Source: Chryseobacterium sp. SC28 (GTDB taxonomy: Bacteria; Bacteroidota; Bacteroidia; Flavobacteriales; Weeksellaceae). From it: DNA of 64,000 nucleotides. Shown here one piece after another: positions 8,615 through 17,460 of the stretch. The DNA is taken from positions 62,001 through 126,000 of the forward strand of contig NZ_QOVY01000004.1 of the NCBI RefSeq assembly GCF_003932955.1, written 5' to 3'. The stretch's first letter is position 1; every line of letters begins with the position of its first letter. The position numbers and the translations under genes were made by a program. Under the pieces are notes generated by a model. The model saw only the letters and a list, made by a program, of their open reading frames with translations, did not search any database and had not been told where the DNA came from.

Positions 8615-10885
8615 ATGACTTTTGACTTTGATATGATCAAAAAAGTTTATTCTGATTTCGAAACCAGAGTAAACGAGGCAAGAACTTTTATGGGAAGACC
8701 TCTTACTTATTCCGAAAAAATTCTTTGTGCGCACCTTTATCCTTCGCAACCGAAAGAGGCTTTCAAACGAGGCGAATCTTACGTAGATTTTGCACCGGAC
8801 CGAGTTGCCATGCAGGATGCAACGGCGCAGATGGCGCTTTTACAGTTTATGCAAGCGGGCAAGAAGCGGGTGGCGGTTCCATCCACAGTTCACGCAGATC
8901 ACCTGATTCAGGCGAGAGTGGGTGCAGCAAAAGATCTTATCGAAGCTGAAAATAAAAACAACGAGGTTTATCAATTTCTTCAGTCCGTATCCAACAAATA
9001 CGGCATCGGATTTTGGAAAGCAGGAGCCGGAATTATCCACCAAGTGGTGCTGGAAAACTACGCCTTCCCTGGCGGAATGATGATCGGCACCGATTCTCAC
9101 ACAGTCAATGCAGGTGGATTGGGGATGGTCGCCATCGGTGTGGGCGGCGCAGACGCCGTCGATGTTATGGCGGGAATGCCTTGGGAACTCAAATTTCCTA
9201 AGATGATCGGCGTAAAACTGACCGGAAGACTCAACGGCTGGACCGCCGCAAAAGACGTCATCCTAAAAGTAGCAGGAATACTTACCGTGAAAGGCGGAAC
9301 TGGCGCTATTGTAGAGTATTTCGGCGATGGTGCAGAATCGATCTCTTGCACCGGCAAAGGCACCATCTGCAATATGGGCGCCGAAGTTGGCGCCACCACT
9401 TCCATCTTCGCCTATGACCACAATATGAGCAAATATCTACGCTCTACAGACCGGGAAGATCTTGCAGATGCCGCCGATGCTATTGCCCACGTGCTGAAAG
9501 CAGATCCCGAAGTTCTGGCAGAACCTGAAAAATATTACGACGAAATCATTGAAATCAATCTTGATACCTTGGAGCCTTATCTCAACGGACCTTTCACCCC
9601 CGATTTGGCAACGCCGATCTCGCAGATGAAAGAAATTGCCGAGAAAAACGGGTGGCCAACAAAAATCGAAGTTGGACTGATAGGGTCGTGTACCAACTCG
9701 TCTTATGAAGATATCGCAAGAGCAGCATCGGTGGCCAAGCAAGCAAAAGAAAAAAATCTGGAAGTAAAGGCAGAATATACCATAACACCGGGATCCGAAC
9801 AAGTGAGATTCACGGTAGAAAGAGATGGCTTTTTGAAAACTTTTGAAGAAATCGGTGGCAAAGTCTTCGCTAATGCTTGCGGGCCCTGTATCGGGCAATG
9901 GGCGCGAGAAGGAGCTGAGAAACAAGAGAAAAACACCATCGTTCACTCCTTCAACAGAAACTTCTCCAAAAGAGCAGACGGAAATCCCAACACTTACGCG
10001 TTCGTAGGTTCGCCGGAATTGGTAACTGCTATGGCGATTGCCGGAGATTTAACTTTTAACCCGTTGACCGATAAACTTCGGAACAAAAATGGCGAAATGG
10101 TGCTCCTCGATGAACCCAACGGCGATGAGTTGCCAAAATTGGGGTTCGATGTGGATGATCCCGGCTATGTTGCCCCGGCCGAAGATGGATCTACGGTAGA
10201 AGTAATAGTCTCTCCAACATCGGACAGACTACAATTGCTGGAGCCTTTCGAACCTTGGGACGGCAAGAATATCACCGGCGCTAAACTCCTCATCAAAGCA
10301 TACGGCAAGTGTACCACCGACCACATTTCTATGGCAGGTCCTTGGTTGAAATACCGCGGACATCTAGATAATATTTCCAATAATATGTTGATCGGTGCGG
10401 TAAACGCTTTCAATATGGAAACCAATAAAGTTAAAAACCAATTAGACGGGCAATACAAGGCCGTTCCCGACTCTGCAAGACAATATAAAGCAGCCGGCAT
10501 CCCAACCATCGTGGTGGGCGATGAGAACTACGGTGAAGGTTCTTCCAGAGAGCACGCAGCGATGGAACCGAGACATCTTGGTGTACGGGCAGTTTTGGTG
10601 AAATCATTTGCCAGAATCCACGAAACCAACCTTAAAAAACAAGGAATGTTGGCACTCACCTTTGCAAACAAAGACGACTATGATAAAATCCAGGAGGACG
10701 ATACCATAAACTTTTTGGACTTGGATCAATTTGCTCCGGGGAAACAATTGTCGCTGGAGTTTGTGCATTCAGACGGAACCACGGATATCATCCTCGCCAA
10801 CCACAGTTACAACGCTGGACAAATAGGCTGGTTCAAAGCAGGATCAGCGCTTAATCTTATCAAATTGATGGAAAAGCAGAACTAA
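8615..10885 (+). CDS. acn: Aconitate hydratase, mitochondrial-type
   Basis: A 756-residue enzyme of the TCA cycle that isomerises citrate to isocitrate through cis-aconitate using a [4Fe-4S] cluster. The cluster Cys residues lie in [11 protein letters not shown] (near residue 358) and [10 protein letters not shown] (two Cys near 421-424). The swivel domain contains [10 protein letters not shown] near 640, with the substrate-binding Arg. The length and sequence pattern ([31 protein letters not shown]) fit the shorter mitochondrial-type aconitases rather than AcnA or AcnB of E. coli. ATG 8615 begins [10 protein letters not shown]. It is monocistronic with a strong terminator after the stop. Confidence 0.97.
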   Translation: MTFDFDMIKKVYSDFETRVNEARTFMGRPLTYSEKILCAHLYPSQPKEAFKRGESYVDFAPDRVAMQDATAQMALLQFMQAGKKRVAVPSTVHADHLIQARVGAAKDLIEAENKNNEVYQFLQSVSNKYGIGFWKAGAGIIHQVVLENYAFPGGMMIGTDSHTVNAGGLGMVAIGVGGADAVDVMAGMPWELKFPKMIGVKLTGRLNGWTAAKDVILKVAGILTVKGGTGAIVEYFGDGAESISCTGKGTICNMGAEVGATTSIFAYDHNMSKYLRSTDREDLADAADAIAHVLKADPEVLAEPEKYYDEIIEINLDTLEPYLNGPFTPDLATPISQMKEIAEKNGWPTKIEVGLIGSCTNSSYEDIARAASVAKQAKEKNLEVKAEYTITPGSEQVRFTVERDGFLKTFEEIGGKVFANACGPCIGQWAREGAEKQEKNTIVHSFNRNFSKRADGNPNTYAFVGSPELVTAMAIAGDLTFNPLTDKLRNKNGEMVLLDEPNGDELPKLGFDVDDPGYVAPAEDGSTVEVIVSPTSDRLQLLEPFEPWDGKNITGAKLLIKAYGKCTTDHISMAGPWLKYRGHLDNISNNMLIGAVNAFNMETNKVKNQLDGQYKAVPDSARQYKAAGIPTIVVGDENYGEGSSREHAAMEPRHLGVRAVLVKSFARIHETNLKKQGMLALTFANKDDYDKIQEDDTINFLDLDQFAPGKQLSLEFVHSDGTTDIILANHSYNAGQIGWFKAGSALNLIKLMEKQN

Positions 10886-10904
10886 AACAAAAATATTTAC
10901 TCTA

Positions 10905-10940
10905 CAAAAACCGCCCCCAAAAAATGGAGACGGTTTTTTT
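10905..10940 (+). terminator. Terminator after aconitase
   Basis: AAAAACCG pairs with CGGTTTTT around a 17-base loop and runs into T7. The flanking A and T tracts mean it could also act for the minus-strand gene ending at 11011. Confidence 0.75.
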
Positions 10941-11010
10941 ATTTTCTTGAAGCAGATTGAAGAGCAGCAGACTCAAAAGACAAAAACACGGCAATTCTTC
11001 GATGAATTTG

Positions 11011-11382
11011 TTATGATTCCTTTTCAGGATTAGATTCGGGCTTGTAAAATTTGGCCTCGAATTTCTGTTTCCAAATCTGTTTTTCCCTTTCGTGTTCCTC
11101 GTCGGTTCCGCAAAATCCGGATAGGGATTTCTGTCTCCAAATGTCCTTTCTTTCGCCATCAGCAGCGGTTCGATTTCTGCATTTGGTCTTATCTCCAAAG
11201 CCCCCAAACAAAATTTTCGACAACAATAAAATTCCCAGCGACTGCCAATAATTGATGGATTTGACTCCCAAAATATCGGGCAGCAGAATGTTCCAAAGCC
11301 ATTGGAAAAACCAAACAAACAATCCGATAGCGACAATTACACACGCAATCGCTATCCAAGATTTCTTTTTATGACTGTTCAT
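11011..11382 (-). CDS. Small membrane protein downstream of ECF sigma factor
   Basis: A 123-residue protein with one long hydrophobic N-terminal segment (about 9-30), a second weaker one (about 44-57) and a charged, Lys/Glu/Trp-rich tail. ATG 11382 is 13 bases after the stop of the sigma-factor gene, so the two are likely one operon. It resembles small proteins that follow this sigma gene in Chryseobacterium-type genomes, but has no named domain. It could modulate the sigma factor, although it lacks the zinc-binding HxxxCxxC of common anti-sigma factors. A longer overlapping frame on the same strand (10902-11336) has no family features and was not chosen. Confidence 0.6.
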   Translation of the reverse strand: MNSHKKKSWIAIACVIVAIGLFVWFFQWLWNILLPDILGVKSINYWQSLGILLLSKILFGGFGDKTKCRNRTAADGERKDIWRQKSLSGFCGTDEEHEREKQIWKQKFEAKFYKPESNPEKES

Positions 11383-11395
11383 CTTTTTTAAAAAT

Positions 11396-11968
11396 TTAAT
11401 TTTCCAAATCGTTATATAGGCGGCGCATCTTCTTGCGCAAGTGCTTTACGGCATAAGACTTTCTGCTGATAATGGTTTTGATGTTTTCGTTTTCGTCATT
11501 TGCAATGCTCTGCAAAGTCTTGTCTTCCAACTCGTTTTGAATATACACGCGCTTTTGTTTTTCGGGCAGTTCGTCCAGAGCTTTCATCAATTCTTCCCAA
11601 AACAAATCTTGAAACATCCCGACCTCCGGGTGGTGGCTGTCGTCTGCAGGCAGAATATCTTTGAAATTCAATTCGCCATCCTCGTCCTGATAGAAAAAGT
11701 CTTCCAGCGATTCGGTTTTCTTCTTGCGATAGTTGTCGACGATTTTATTTCGGGTAACAGAGTAAAGCCAGGCGCCGACATTTTCCAGCTCGTTAAGATT
11801 TGTCAATCGGCTGGTCTGATACCAAACCTCTTGAAGAATATCTTCTGCGTCTTCTGCCTTTGACACCTTTGAATTGATAAAGCGCAAGAGTTGAGAGCCG
11901 TATTTTTTTACAAGCTCTGTGATAGAAGCAGATCGTGTTTCGGTCATTTGCAAAGATAGCGCATCCAT
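11396..11968 (-). CDS. RNA polymerase sigma factor, ECF subfamily
   Basis: A 190-residue sigma-70 family factor. Region 2 is DAEDILQEVWYQTSRL followed by VGAWLYSVTRNKIVDNYRKK, which includes the -10-melting and binding helices. Region 4 (about 130-180) has LPEKQKRVYIQNELEDK and a helix-turn-helix. The acidic loop between them (QDEDGELNFKDIL) is longer than in typical ECF factors. Two starts are possible: ATG 11968, or ATG 11947 (MTETRS). A consensus -7 box (TATCTTTG) at 11951-11958 sits between them and ends 4 bases before the second ATG, so a leaderless message beginning at 11947 is plausible. It probably responds to an envelope signal through its small membrane partner. Confidence 0.9.
   Translation of the reverse strand: MDALSLQMTETRSASITELVKKYGSQLLRFINSKVSKAEDAEDILQEVWYQTSRLTNLNELENVGAWLYSVTRNKIVDNYRKKKTESLEDFFYQDEDGELNFKDILPADDSHHPEVGMFQDLFWEELMKALDELPEKQKRVYIQNELEDKTLQSIANDENENIKTIISRKSYAVKHLRKKMRRLYNDLEN
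11951..11958 (-). promoter_or_regulatory. -7 box abutting the sigma-factor start
   Basis: TATCTTTG on the minus strand, a perfect TAnnTTTG. The predicted transcription start falls on the A of the ATG at 11947. Confidence 0.5.
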
Positions 11969-12151
11969 ACGAATAGGACGATAATCGTCAGTTTTTTACT
12001 TTAAAGTTTGTTCAAATAATTTATTGGCACCATTAAGTTATTCTAAATATTGAAAGCCTACGGTGTCCTTTTGTCTTTTATTTTTTTTTTACGAACATTG
12101 CGCTTTTGCTATTCTGATATAATTCTGTAATTCAATCCATAGCGATCCATA

Positions 12152-12176
12152 AAACAGGCATTTTTTGCTGTTTTTA
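12152..12176 (-). terminator. Weak hairpin at the end of the pseudouridine synthase gene
   Basis: AAACAG / CTGTTT stem around CAAAAAATGC on the minus strand, overlapping the TAA of the gene and followed by only a short T run. Confidence 0.35.
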
Positions 12177-12866
12177 TTCTTTGCACGCTGCCCACAAAGC
12201 ATCGTTCTGAGGAAGAGGCGCGACGATTATGAGGTTTTCTTTTGTAACAGGATGGACGAATTTTAGTTCTCTGGCGTGCAAAGAAATGCTTCCGTCCGCA
12301 TTGGATCGTGGTGCGCCATATTTGAGATCGCCTTTGATCGGAATGCCTATTTTGGAAAGCTGGGCTCTAATCTGATGATGCCTGCCGGTTTCCAAATCGA
12401 TTTCCAGCAGTTGATAGTTTTCCAGCGTTTTGATTACCGTATAAGTCAAGATCGATTCTTTTGCGGCCGCGGTCGGCTTTGAAAAAACTGTGGCTTTATT
12501 GGTTTTTTCGTTTTTCTGAAGATAATGAACCAACCGTTGAGAATGAGGGATCATTTCCCTCGCCGTGATGGCCCAATAAGTTTTTCGCAGTTCGCGGTTT
12601 TTTACCATTTGTGTCAGTCTCGTCAAAGCTTTGGAGGTTTTCGCATAGATGACCAAGCCTGAAGTCGGCCGATCGATCCGATGGACCAAGCCCAAGAAAA
12701 CATTGCCCGGTTTCTCGTCTCTTTTTTTGATAAAATCTTTGATTAATTCCAACAAAGACATATCACCAGTTTTATCACCTTGAACGAGTTGTCCGGCTTT
12801 TTTGTTGATGATTAGAAGATGGTTGTCTTCATAAACGATTTGCGAAGCCGAAAATTCTTGAGACAT
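12174..12866 (-). CDS. RluA-family pseudouridine synthase
   Basis: A 230-residue enzyme that converts uridine to pseudouridine in rRNA or tRNA. The catalytic motif HRIDRPTSGLVIYAKT (near residues 64-79) carries the invariant Asp. ETGRHHQIRAQLSKIGIPIKGD near 160-180 is the second conserved block. There is no N-terminal S4 domain, so this is the short RluA-type rather than RluC or RluD. The exact target base is not predictable from sequence. It stands alone between the sigma-factor unit and rpoN. Confidence 0.9.
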   Translation of the reverse strand: MSQEFSASQIVYEDNHLLIINKKAGQLVQGDKTGDMSLLELIKDFIKKRDEKPGNVFLGLVHRIDRPTSGLVIYAKTSKALTRLTQMVKNRELRKTYWAITAREMIPHSQRLVHYLQKNEKTNKATVFSKPTAAAKESILTYTVIKTLENYQLLEIDLETGRHHQIRAQLSKIGIPIKGDLKYGAPRSNADGSISLHARELKFVHPVTKENLIIVAPLPQNDALWAACKE

Positions 12867-13046
12867 TTAGAAGATATTTGGCATTTATTATCCAATAAAA
12901 ATTATTTCCTAACGGGTGCAATTCTTTAAAATTAAATCTCAAAACTGAACTGCCTAAAAACAAGTGAGTTTCAAAAAATGCATTTTAGAAAAAAGATAAA
13001 TTTGCCGATTTCCTGAAAACAAAACGATCGATGGAGATGGCTTTCA

Positions 13047-14513
13047 TCATAATTCCTTTCTCAATCTCGCAACCGGAATGTTGAGCTGCTCGCGGTATTT
13101 GGCGATGGTTCTTCGGGCAATGTTGTAGCCTTTTTCTTTCAGGATGCCGACGAGTGCATCATCGGTGCAAGGTTTTCTTTTGTTTTCTTTGTCGATGGCT
13201 TCCTGCAGGTGTTGTTTGATTTCTTTAGTAGAAACTTCTTCGCCGTCGTCATTGGTCAATGAATCTGAGAACAGGTTTTTCAGGTAAACAATCCCGTTGG
13301 GCGTGTCGGCATATTTGCTTTTTACCACTCTCGAGATTGTGGAGATATCGAAACCGGTAATATCGGCAACATCTTTAAGGATCATTGGCCGTATTTTTTT
13401 CTCGTCCCCGGTAAGAAAGTATTCTTTCTGAAGTTTTACAATCGCCGTAATGGTCTGCATCAGTGTATTTTGTCTTTGGTTAATAGCATCGATGTACCAT
13501 TTTGCGGCGTCCAGTTTTTGCTTGATGAAAAGTGCGGCTTGCTTATGTTCCGGCGATTTCTTGTCGTGAGAATAGGTGGCCAAGATTTCTTTATACTCGT
13601 CTGAAACCCGCAAGGATGGCGCGTTTTTGTTATTCAATGTCGGGATAACTTGGTTGTCTTTCACTTGAAGCACAAAATCCGGAATGATCTCTTGGTTGAT
13701 GGTAATCGTTTGTGTGTCGAAATTTCCACCTACTTTGGGCGATAGCTTTGCGATCTCCTCCAAAGCCTCTTTCAGATCCTCTTCCTCGATGTCATATTTT
13801 TGAAGAATCTTGTTGTAGTGCTTGTTGGCCAGTGCATCGAATTGATTTCTCAAAATATTTCCCGCCAATATCACCGCCGGATTGGAACTTACTTTTTTCT
13901 CGATCTGCAGTAGCAGACATTCTCGCAGATCTCTGGCGCCAACTCCGGGTGGATCCAATTTCTGAACATAATTTTCCAGAATATCCGTCACCTTTTCTAC
14001 CGTGGTATAGATGCCTTGAGAAAACGCCAAATCATCGACAATAGACTTGATGTCTCTCCTGAGATAGCCGTCTGTATCGAGATTTCCTATGACGTATTCG
14101 CAGATTTGAAGATCATCTTCATCGATGCTCGAGAGGCGGATTTGCTCCAAAAGATAGTCGTACAGGGTTTGACCTTCTGTGAGAAGGGATTGGTTGTCAA
14201 ATTCTTCGTCGTCAGCAGAGTAATTGCTGTTGGCCGTCTTGTAGCTCGGCTCGTCGTCGTAGAGGTAATCATTGACGTCGAAATCTGTTTCTATACTTTC
14301 GGCACCTTCGTTTTCATAAGCTTCCTCGGCTGCGGCATAGTCGTCTTCCTTGCTTTCTTCTTCGTTTACTTTTTCTAAAGCGGGATTTTCCTCCAGCTCT
14401 CTTTCCAGTTCTTCTTCGAACTCTAAAGTATGAAGTTGTATCAGCTTCATGAGCTGGATCTGTTGCGGGGCGAGTTTTTGTCCTAGTTTTAGTTGTAGAT
14501 TTTGCTTTAGCAT
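13047..14513 (-). CDS. rpoN: RNA polymerase sigma-54 factor
   Basis: A 488-residue sigma-54. Region I is Gln/Leu-rich (LKQNLQLKLGQKLAPQQIQL). An acidic region II spans about 40-110. The core-binding domain follows, then a helix-turn-helix near 390-410. The RpoN box ARRTIAKYRE at 466-475 contacts the -24 promoter element. It directs transcription that needs ATP-dependent enhancer-binding activators. The ATG at 14513 is preceded at 14566-14573 by a TATTTTTG -7 box. No sigma-54 activator gene is next to it, so its targets lie elsewhere in the genome. Confidence 0.97.
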   Translation of the reverse strand: MLKQNLQLKLGQKLAPQQIQLMKLIQLHTLEFEEELERELEENPALEKVNEEESKEDDYAAAEEAYENEGAESIETDFDVNDYLYDDEPSYKTANSNYSADDEEFDNQSLLTEGQTLYDYLLEQIRLSSIDEDDLQICEYVIGNLDTDGYLRRDIKSIVDDLAFSQGIYTTVEKVTDILENYVQKLDPPGVGARDLRECLLLQIEKKVSSNPAVILAGNILRNQFDALANKHYNKILQKYDIEEEDLKEALEEIAKLSPKVGGNFDTQTITINQEIIPDFVLQVKDNQVIPTLNNKNAPSLRVSDEYKEILATYSHDKKSPEHKQAALFIKQKLDAAKWYIDAINQRQNTLMQTITAIVKLQKEYFLTGDEKKIRPMILKDVADITGFDISTISRVVKSKYADTPNGIVYLKNLFSDSLTNDDGEEVSTKEIKQHLQEAIDKENKRKPCTDDALVGILKEKGYNIARRTIAKYREQLNIPVARLRKEL

Positions 14514-14565
14514 AATTTCAGAATGTCAATGATTAATCAACTGGACGAAGATAAAAAAATATTAC

Positions 14566-14573
14566 CAAAAATA
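14566..14573 (-). promoter_or_regulatory. -7 box of rpoN
   Basis: TATTTTTG on the minus strand, 53 bases upstream of the rpoN ATG; a consensus Bacteroidota -7 element. No clear -33 TTTG was seen. Confidence 0.45.
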
Positions 14574-14612
14574 CAACAAGTTTAGCACGATTTTTGATGA
14601 TTGCCTTTCAAA

Positions 14613-14647
14613 ATAAACCTTCGGAAAACTCCTGAAGGTTTTTTTGA
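14613..14647 (+). terminator. Hairpin with T-run in a divergent intergenic region
   Basis: AAACCTTC-GGA / TCC-GAAGGTTT stem followed by T7 on the plus strand. It lies between two genes that point away from each other, so there is no obvious upstream transcript for it to end. It may serve as attenuator, small-RNA terminator or repeat relic. Confidence 0.5.
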
Positions 14648-14748
14648 TTTGCATCAATTCAAGTTTCCGATTTTTTTAAAATCCTGACCTTTGCTGTTTT
14701 GCCCGAACATTTCAGAAAAATCTTCCGAACTTTTTCTATATTTATAAA

Positions 14749-15762
14749 ATGAAAAAACTCTGTTTCCTTTCCCTGCTACTCTCAACATTCTTTTATTCAC
14801 AAAAAGTCAAAATCGATACTTTATTGACCGACAAAATAAGCATTCGAGCCATTCAAATTTGGAATGGAAAAGTCTGGTATGCCGGGACAGATTCCAAATT
14901 TGGTTTTGTAAATATGAAAGATAAATCTGATAAGAAGCAAATTATTATTTCAGAAAAGAAGCTGGAATTTAGAACTTTGGCTCAAAACAAAAATTATTTT
15001 TATACAATTAATATAGAAAGTCCGGCTTACTTCTTTAAAATTAATAAAAAAACTTTAGGGTCAGAAATATTTTATACTGACTCTGCAAAAACTGCATTTT
15101 ACGATTCATTTGTTATTCAATCAAAAAATTTGGGAATTGCTATAAGCGATCCCAGCGAAGATGGTTTTCCAAGATTTTTTAATTTCAATAACAATAAAAA
15201 TTATGAAGTTTTGAATTATCCAAAGTATGACAAGGGAGAAGCACATTTTGCAGCAAGCAATACCAATGTTGCAACATATAAAGATGAAGTTTGGATTGCA
15301 ACGGGCGGAGCAAAAGCCAGAATTTTTAAATTTAATTGGGGCAATCCCTATCAATGGGATGCTTTCGAAACTCCATTCATTCAAGGAACAACGTCGCAAG
15401 GCATCTATTCTATTGATTTCTACGACGAAAATTTCGGAATCGCAGTCGGTGGAGATTACACCAAACAAGCCGATAATAGCAACAACATCGCTACCACCAG
15501 CGATGGCGGAAGGACTTGGGAAATCCAAGCCAGCGGACAAAATGCGGGTTATATGACCTGCGTGAAATTCCGCCCGAAAACCAAAGGGAAAGAAATCGCA
15601 GCGGTTGGCGACCAGCACATCAGCTTCTCCTCCGATTACGGAAAAACCTGGACGAAAATCTCTGATGAAAAAAATCTCTATGCTTGCGAATGGGCAGACA
15701 ATAACACTTTGATTTTAGCCGGAAAAGATAAAATCATCCGACTGAAATTTTCAGATAAATAA
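14749..15762 (+). CDS. Secreted beta-propeller protein with Asp-box repeats
   Basis: A 337-residue exported protein with a signal peptide (LCFLSLLLSTFFYSQ). Asp-box/BNR turns are clear at TTSDGGRTWEI and FSSDYGKTWTKIS near residues 250-310, and propeller-like strands repeat through the chain (IQIWNGKVWYAGTD near 36). Similar flavobacterial proteins are often labelled 'oxidoreductase' or compared with photosystem II assembly factor YCF48. No cofactor motif is visible here, so an enzymatic name is not justified. Third-codon composition shifts toward G/C from about base 15350, where the Asp-box part starts. Confidence 0.75.
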   Translation: MKKLCFLSLLLSTFFYSQKVKIDTLLTDKISIRAIQIWNGKVWYAGTDSKFGFVNMKDKSDKKQIIISEKKLEFRTLAQNKNYFYTINIESPAYFFKINKKTLGSEIFYTDSAKTAFYDSFVIQSKNLGIAISDPSEDGFPRFFNFNNNKNYEVLNYPKYDKGEAHFAASNTNVATYKDEVWIATGGAKARIFKFNWGNPYQWDAFETPFIQGTTSQGIYSIDFYDENFGIAVGGDYTKQADNSNNIATTSDGGRTWEIQASGQNAGYMTCVKFRPKTKGKEIAAVGDQHISFSSDYGKTWTKISDEKNLYACEWADNNTLILAGKDKIIRLKFSDK

Positions 15763-15929
15763 GAAATTGCCTCACAATATTTTGCTGAGCCAAGCGCCTT
15801 TGCGAACCTTAAAAATATTTTCAATAAGATGAAAAAATCTTATCGGACTTGCGTTCAGAAATCTATACTTTAAAATGAGAATCCCTACTTTTGCACAGAA
15901 TTAAATGAAATAGAAAAGAGAATTTGAAG

Positions 15930-16583
15930 ATGAAGAATACGGTTATTTTTGATATGGACGGCGTGATCGTAGATACAGAACCGCTTCACACAAAAGCTTA
16001 TTACCAGCATTTTGCGGAACTGAATATCGATGTCGATGCCAATTTGTTTTCAAAATTTATTGGCAAATCTACCCGAAACGTCTATCAAATAATCAAAGAA
16101 ATTTTCGGAATCGAAACAGATTTAGAGGAATTAATCCAAAGAAAAAGAAGCATTTTTTACGACTTTTTTGATACCGATCCGGCTCTCAGATTATTAGACG
16201 GCGTAGAAGCTTTGATCTACAATCTTCACTCTCATAATTTTCAGTTGATGTTGGCATCTTCCGCTGCAAAATCTACAATTGATCGGGTTTTTAAGCGTTT
16301 CAATTTATTTCCTTTTTTCTCGCATCTGCTCAGCGGAGAAGACTTCCCCGAATCAAAACCGAATCCGGCGATTTTCGTAGAAGCACAAAGACTTTCGGGC
16401 AACGACAAATCCAATTGTATCATCATAGAAGACAGCACCAACGGCATCTTGGCGGCACGGGGCGCAGAGATATTCTGCATCGGTTATCAAAGTGTTCACA
16501 GCAAAAACCAGCATTACGAATTGGCTGATTTGGTCATCCATCATTTTGACGAATTGGATGTTGAAAAACTGAAAATGCTTTAG
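15930..16583 (+). CDS. HAD-family phosphatase, beta-phosphoglucomutase-like
   Basis: A 217-residue haloacid dehalogenase-superfamily hydrolase. It has all motifs: FDMDGVIVDTEPLH (nucleophile Asp near residue 8), LASSAAKSTI (motif II Ser), the Lys in SKPNPAIFVEAQRL, and IIEDSTNGILAA (motif IV Asp). A helical cap follows motif I, as in beta-phosphoglucomutase and small sugar-phosphate phosphatases. ATG 15930 is preferred to the TTG two codons earlier. It dephosphorylates or isomerises a phospho-sugar in the cytoplasm; the exact substrate is unknown. Its last four bases overlap the end of the convergent DUF421 gene. Confidence 0.9.
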   Translation: MKNTVIFDMDGVIVDTEPLHTKAYYQHFAELNIDVDANLFSKFIGKSTRNVYQIIKEIFGIETDLEELIQRKRSIFYDFFDTDPALRLLDGVEALIYNLHSHNFQLMLASSAAKSTIDRVFKRFNLFPFFSHLLSGEDFPESKPNPAIFVEAQRLSGNDKSNCIIIEDSTNGILAARGAEIFCIGYQSVHSKNQHYELADLVIHHFDELDVEKLKML

Positions 16584-17284
16584 GATATTCTCTTTTTATT
16601 GGAAGATTTCACCCACTCATCTTTTCCGCAAACTTTGCACTGACTCTTTTCGGAAATGTCAAATTCCTCTGTATGACCACAAAATGTACAGGAATAATGC
16701 GTTTTCCGTGGAAAAATCCTGATTGCTTGGTCTAATGAATCAGGCATTATCGGAAGACCATATTTGATGTCTTTGTCTTCAAAATAAAACACACTGATTT
16801 CGCCGGAAATCTCCTCAATCGCTTTCTCGATTTGACCAAGATGTGACACACCTTTTAATCTCAATTCTGCGAAAAATTCATCTTCGCCCAAGGATTCTTT
16901 TTTAAAATTTTTTATACAAAAAACGCCTTGATCAATCAGGCAAATAGGTTTTCCTTCGACCAGTTTTTCAAACTTTTTACTTTTACCGATGATGTAGGTA
17001 ATGACGCTGTAAAGACTAATGATCATCGTGAAAACCACCAACGCGGGCATAATCCCCACATCTTTGTAAAACATCGGATCGCCCGCTGCCGAACCAAGAC
17101 CGATAATCACGACGAGTTCAAAAACAGACAATTGTTTGACGCCCCTTTTCCCTAAAAGCCGCAGTCCAAAGATGATAATGAAGAACATTATAGCCGTTCT
17201 AAGAACCGTTTCCAAAAGGAAATTCCATTCTTCGGAGCCGAGCAGAATTTGTTTGAGATCGATAGAATCGCTGGTGAGAAGCAT
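16580..17284 (-). CDS. DUF421 (YetF-type) membrane protein with C-terminal zinc ribbon
   Basis: A 234-residue membrane protein with three N-terminal helices (about 24-45, 49-66, 75-98). It has the family signature FGLRLLGKRGVKQLSVFELV followed by IIGLGSAAGDPM. The soluble part contains the DUF421 beta domain (ELRLKGVSHLGQIEKAI). An unusual C-terminal rubredoxin/zinc-ribbon-like motif follows: CTFCGHTEEF, then CKVCG (two CxxC pairs near 199-222). YetF-type proteins affect spore or envelope traits in Bacillus, but the molecular role is unknown. A perfect dyad (17343-17357) lies 59 bases upstream of the start. Confidence 0.85.
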   Translation of the reverse strand: MLLTSDSIDLKQILLGSEEWNFLLETVLRTAIMFFIIIFGLRLLGKRGVKQLSVFELVVIIGLGSAAGDPMFYKDVGIMPALVVFTMIISLYSVITYIIGKSKKFEKLVEGKPICLIDQGVFCIKNFKKESLGEDEFFAELRLKGVSHLGQIEKAIEEISGEISVFYFEDKDIKYGLPIMPDSLDQAIRIFPRKTHYSCTFCGHTEEFDISEKSQCKVCGKDEWVKSSNKKRIS

Positions 17285-17460
17285 AGTTTTTTGGAGAAGC
17301 TATGTCAAAAAATACGCCAGAGGAAAAAACGGAAAGAATTTAATGATATCGTATCATTTGGTCATATCAAAATTGAATTAAGAATTAACTTACCGAACTA
17401 ATGCGACCGTTTCTGATTTTATGACGAAGACTAAAATTATCTTTTTCATTGCCTTAATAA

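Noticed and set aside
9437-9946. 169-codon minus-strand frame within aconitase
   Set aside because: Antisense to the conserved cluster-binding region of aconitase and rich in Phe and Cys without motif.
10902-11336. 144-codon minus-strand frame overlapping the small membrane protein gene
   Set aside because: It runs through the aconitase terminator and has no membrane or domain pattern, while the overlapping frame has two helices and sits 13 bases after the sigma gene.
15121-15618. 165-codon minus-strand frame within the beta-propeller gene
   Set aside because: Antisense shadow with no domain; the sense frame has a signal peptide and Asp-box motifs.
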